A stretch of 5,780 bases of DNA from WHSM01 sp050701635. GTDB lineage: Bacteria; Actinomycetota; Actinomycetes; Mycobacteriales; Micromonosporaceae. The notes under the pieces were generated by a model. The model made no database searches. It was not told the origin of the DNA and was given only the letters and a program-made list of their open reading frames with translations. The DNA is taken from assembly GCA_050701635.1 (NCBI GenBank), contig JBOGDF010000342.1:1-5780 (forward strand), written 5' to 3'. The position numbers and the translations under genes are program-made. Shown here piece by piece: positions 5,758-5,780 of the stretch (position 1 is the first letter of the stretch; each line of letters begins with the position of its first letter).

Positions 5758-5780
5758 CCCGCACCCCCGCACCCCCGCAC
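5758..5780. repeat. Short tandem repeat of an 8-bp GCACCCCC unit at the window edge
   Basis: After the phosphatase stop codon the sequence reads CCCGCACCCCCGCACCCCCGCAC, with GCACCCCC repeated in direct order and running into the right edge, so its full length cannot be judged. It lies outside any gene seen here. Confidence 0.55.

Overview
This is a high-GC, densely coding window of actinomycete type. The signs are GC-rich third codon positions, GTG and TTG starts alongside ATG, and two genes whose start codon sits exactly 6 nt after a TANNNT -10 box with no Shine-Dalgarno (leaderless transcripts). Long open frames on non-coding strands are also typical. The gene content fits the Micromonosporaceae or a neighbouring family, but that placement is inference. 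I saw no tRNA, rRNA, CRISPR array, insertion sequence or phage gene.

The left half is read on the minus strand. From right to left it holds a secreted, BNR/Asp-box sialidase-like protein (start 3542, end 1680); a perfect 18-bp hairpin that probably terminates it (1607-1648); a small two-helix membrane protein of DUF6458 type (1329-1577); a second, clearly paralogous copy (869-1123); and then pxpB (259-909) and the 5' part of pxpC (cut by the window edge at 1). The second DUF6458 copy, pxpB and pxpC overlap one another and look like one operon. PxpB and PxpC are two of the three subunits of bacterial 5-oxoprolinase, which turns 5-oxoproline back into glutamate with ATP. PxpA is not in the window and could lie beyond the left edge.

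The right half is read on the plus strand, away from the secreted protein across a 212-bp divergent promoter region. It holds a group II PLP-dependent decarboxylase of the aromatic-amino-acid-decarboxylase type (3755-5212) and a SixA-type phosphohistidine phosphatase (5255-5746). Each has its own leaderless-type promoter, so the two are adjacent but not necessarily one operon.

No undescribed multi-gene system is evident. The most interesting points are small-scale. One is an RNA hairpin that exposes the Shine-Dalgarno and buries the AUG of the upstream DUF6458 gene, just downstream of the 18-bp hairpin. Others are the DUF6458 duplication, with one copy joined to the pxp operon; a decarboxylase that keeps the catalytic Tyr but has a changed substrate pocket; and a secreted Asp-box protein with no recognisable sialidase active site.
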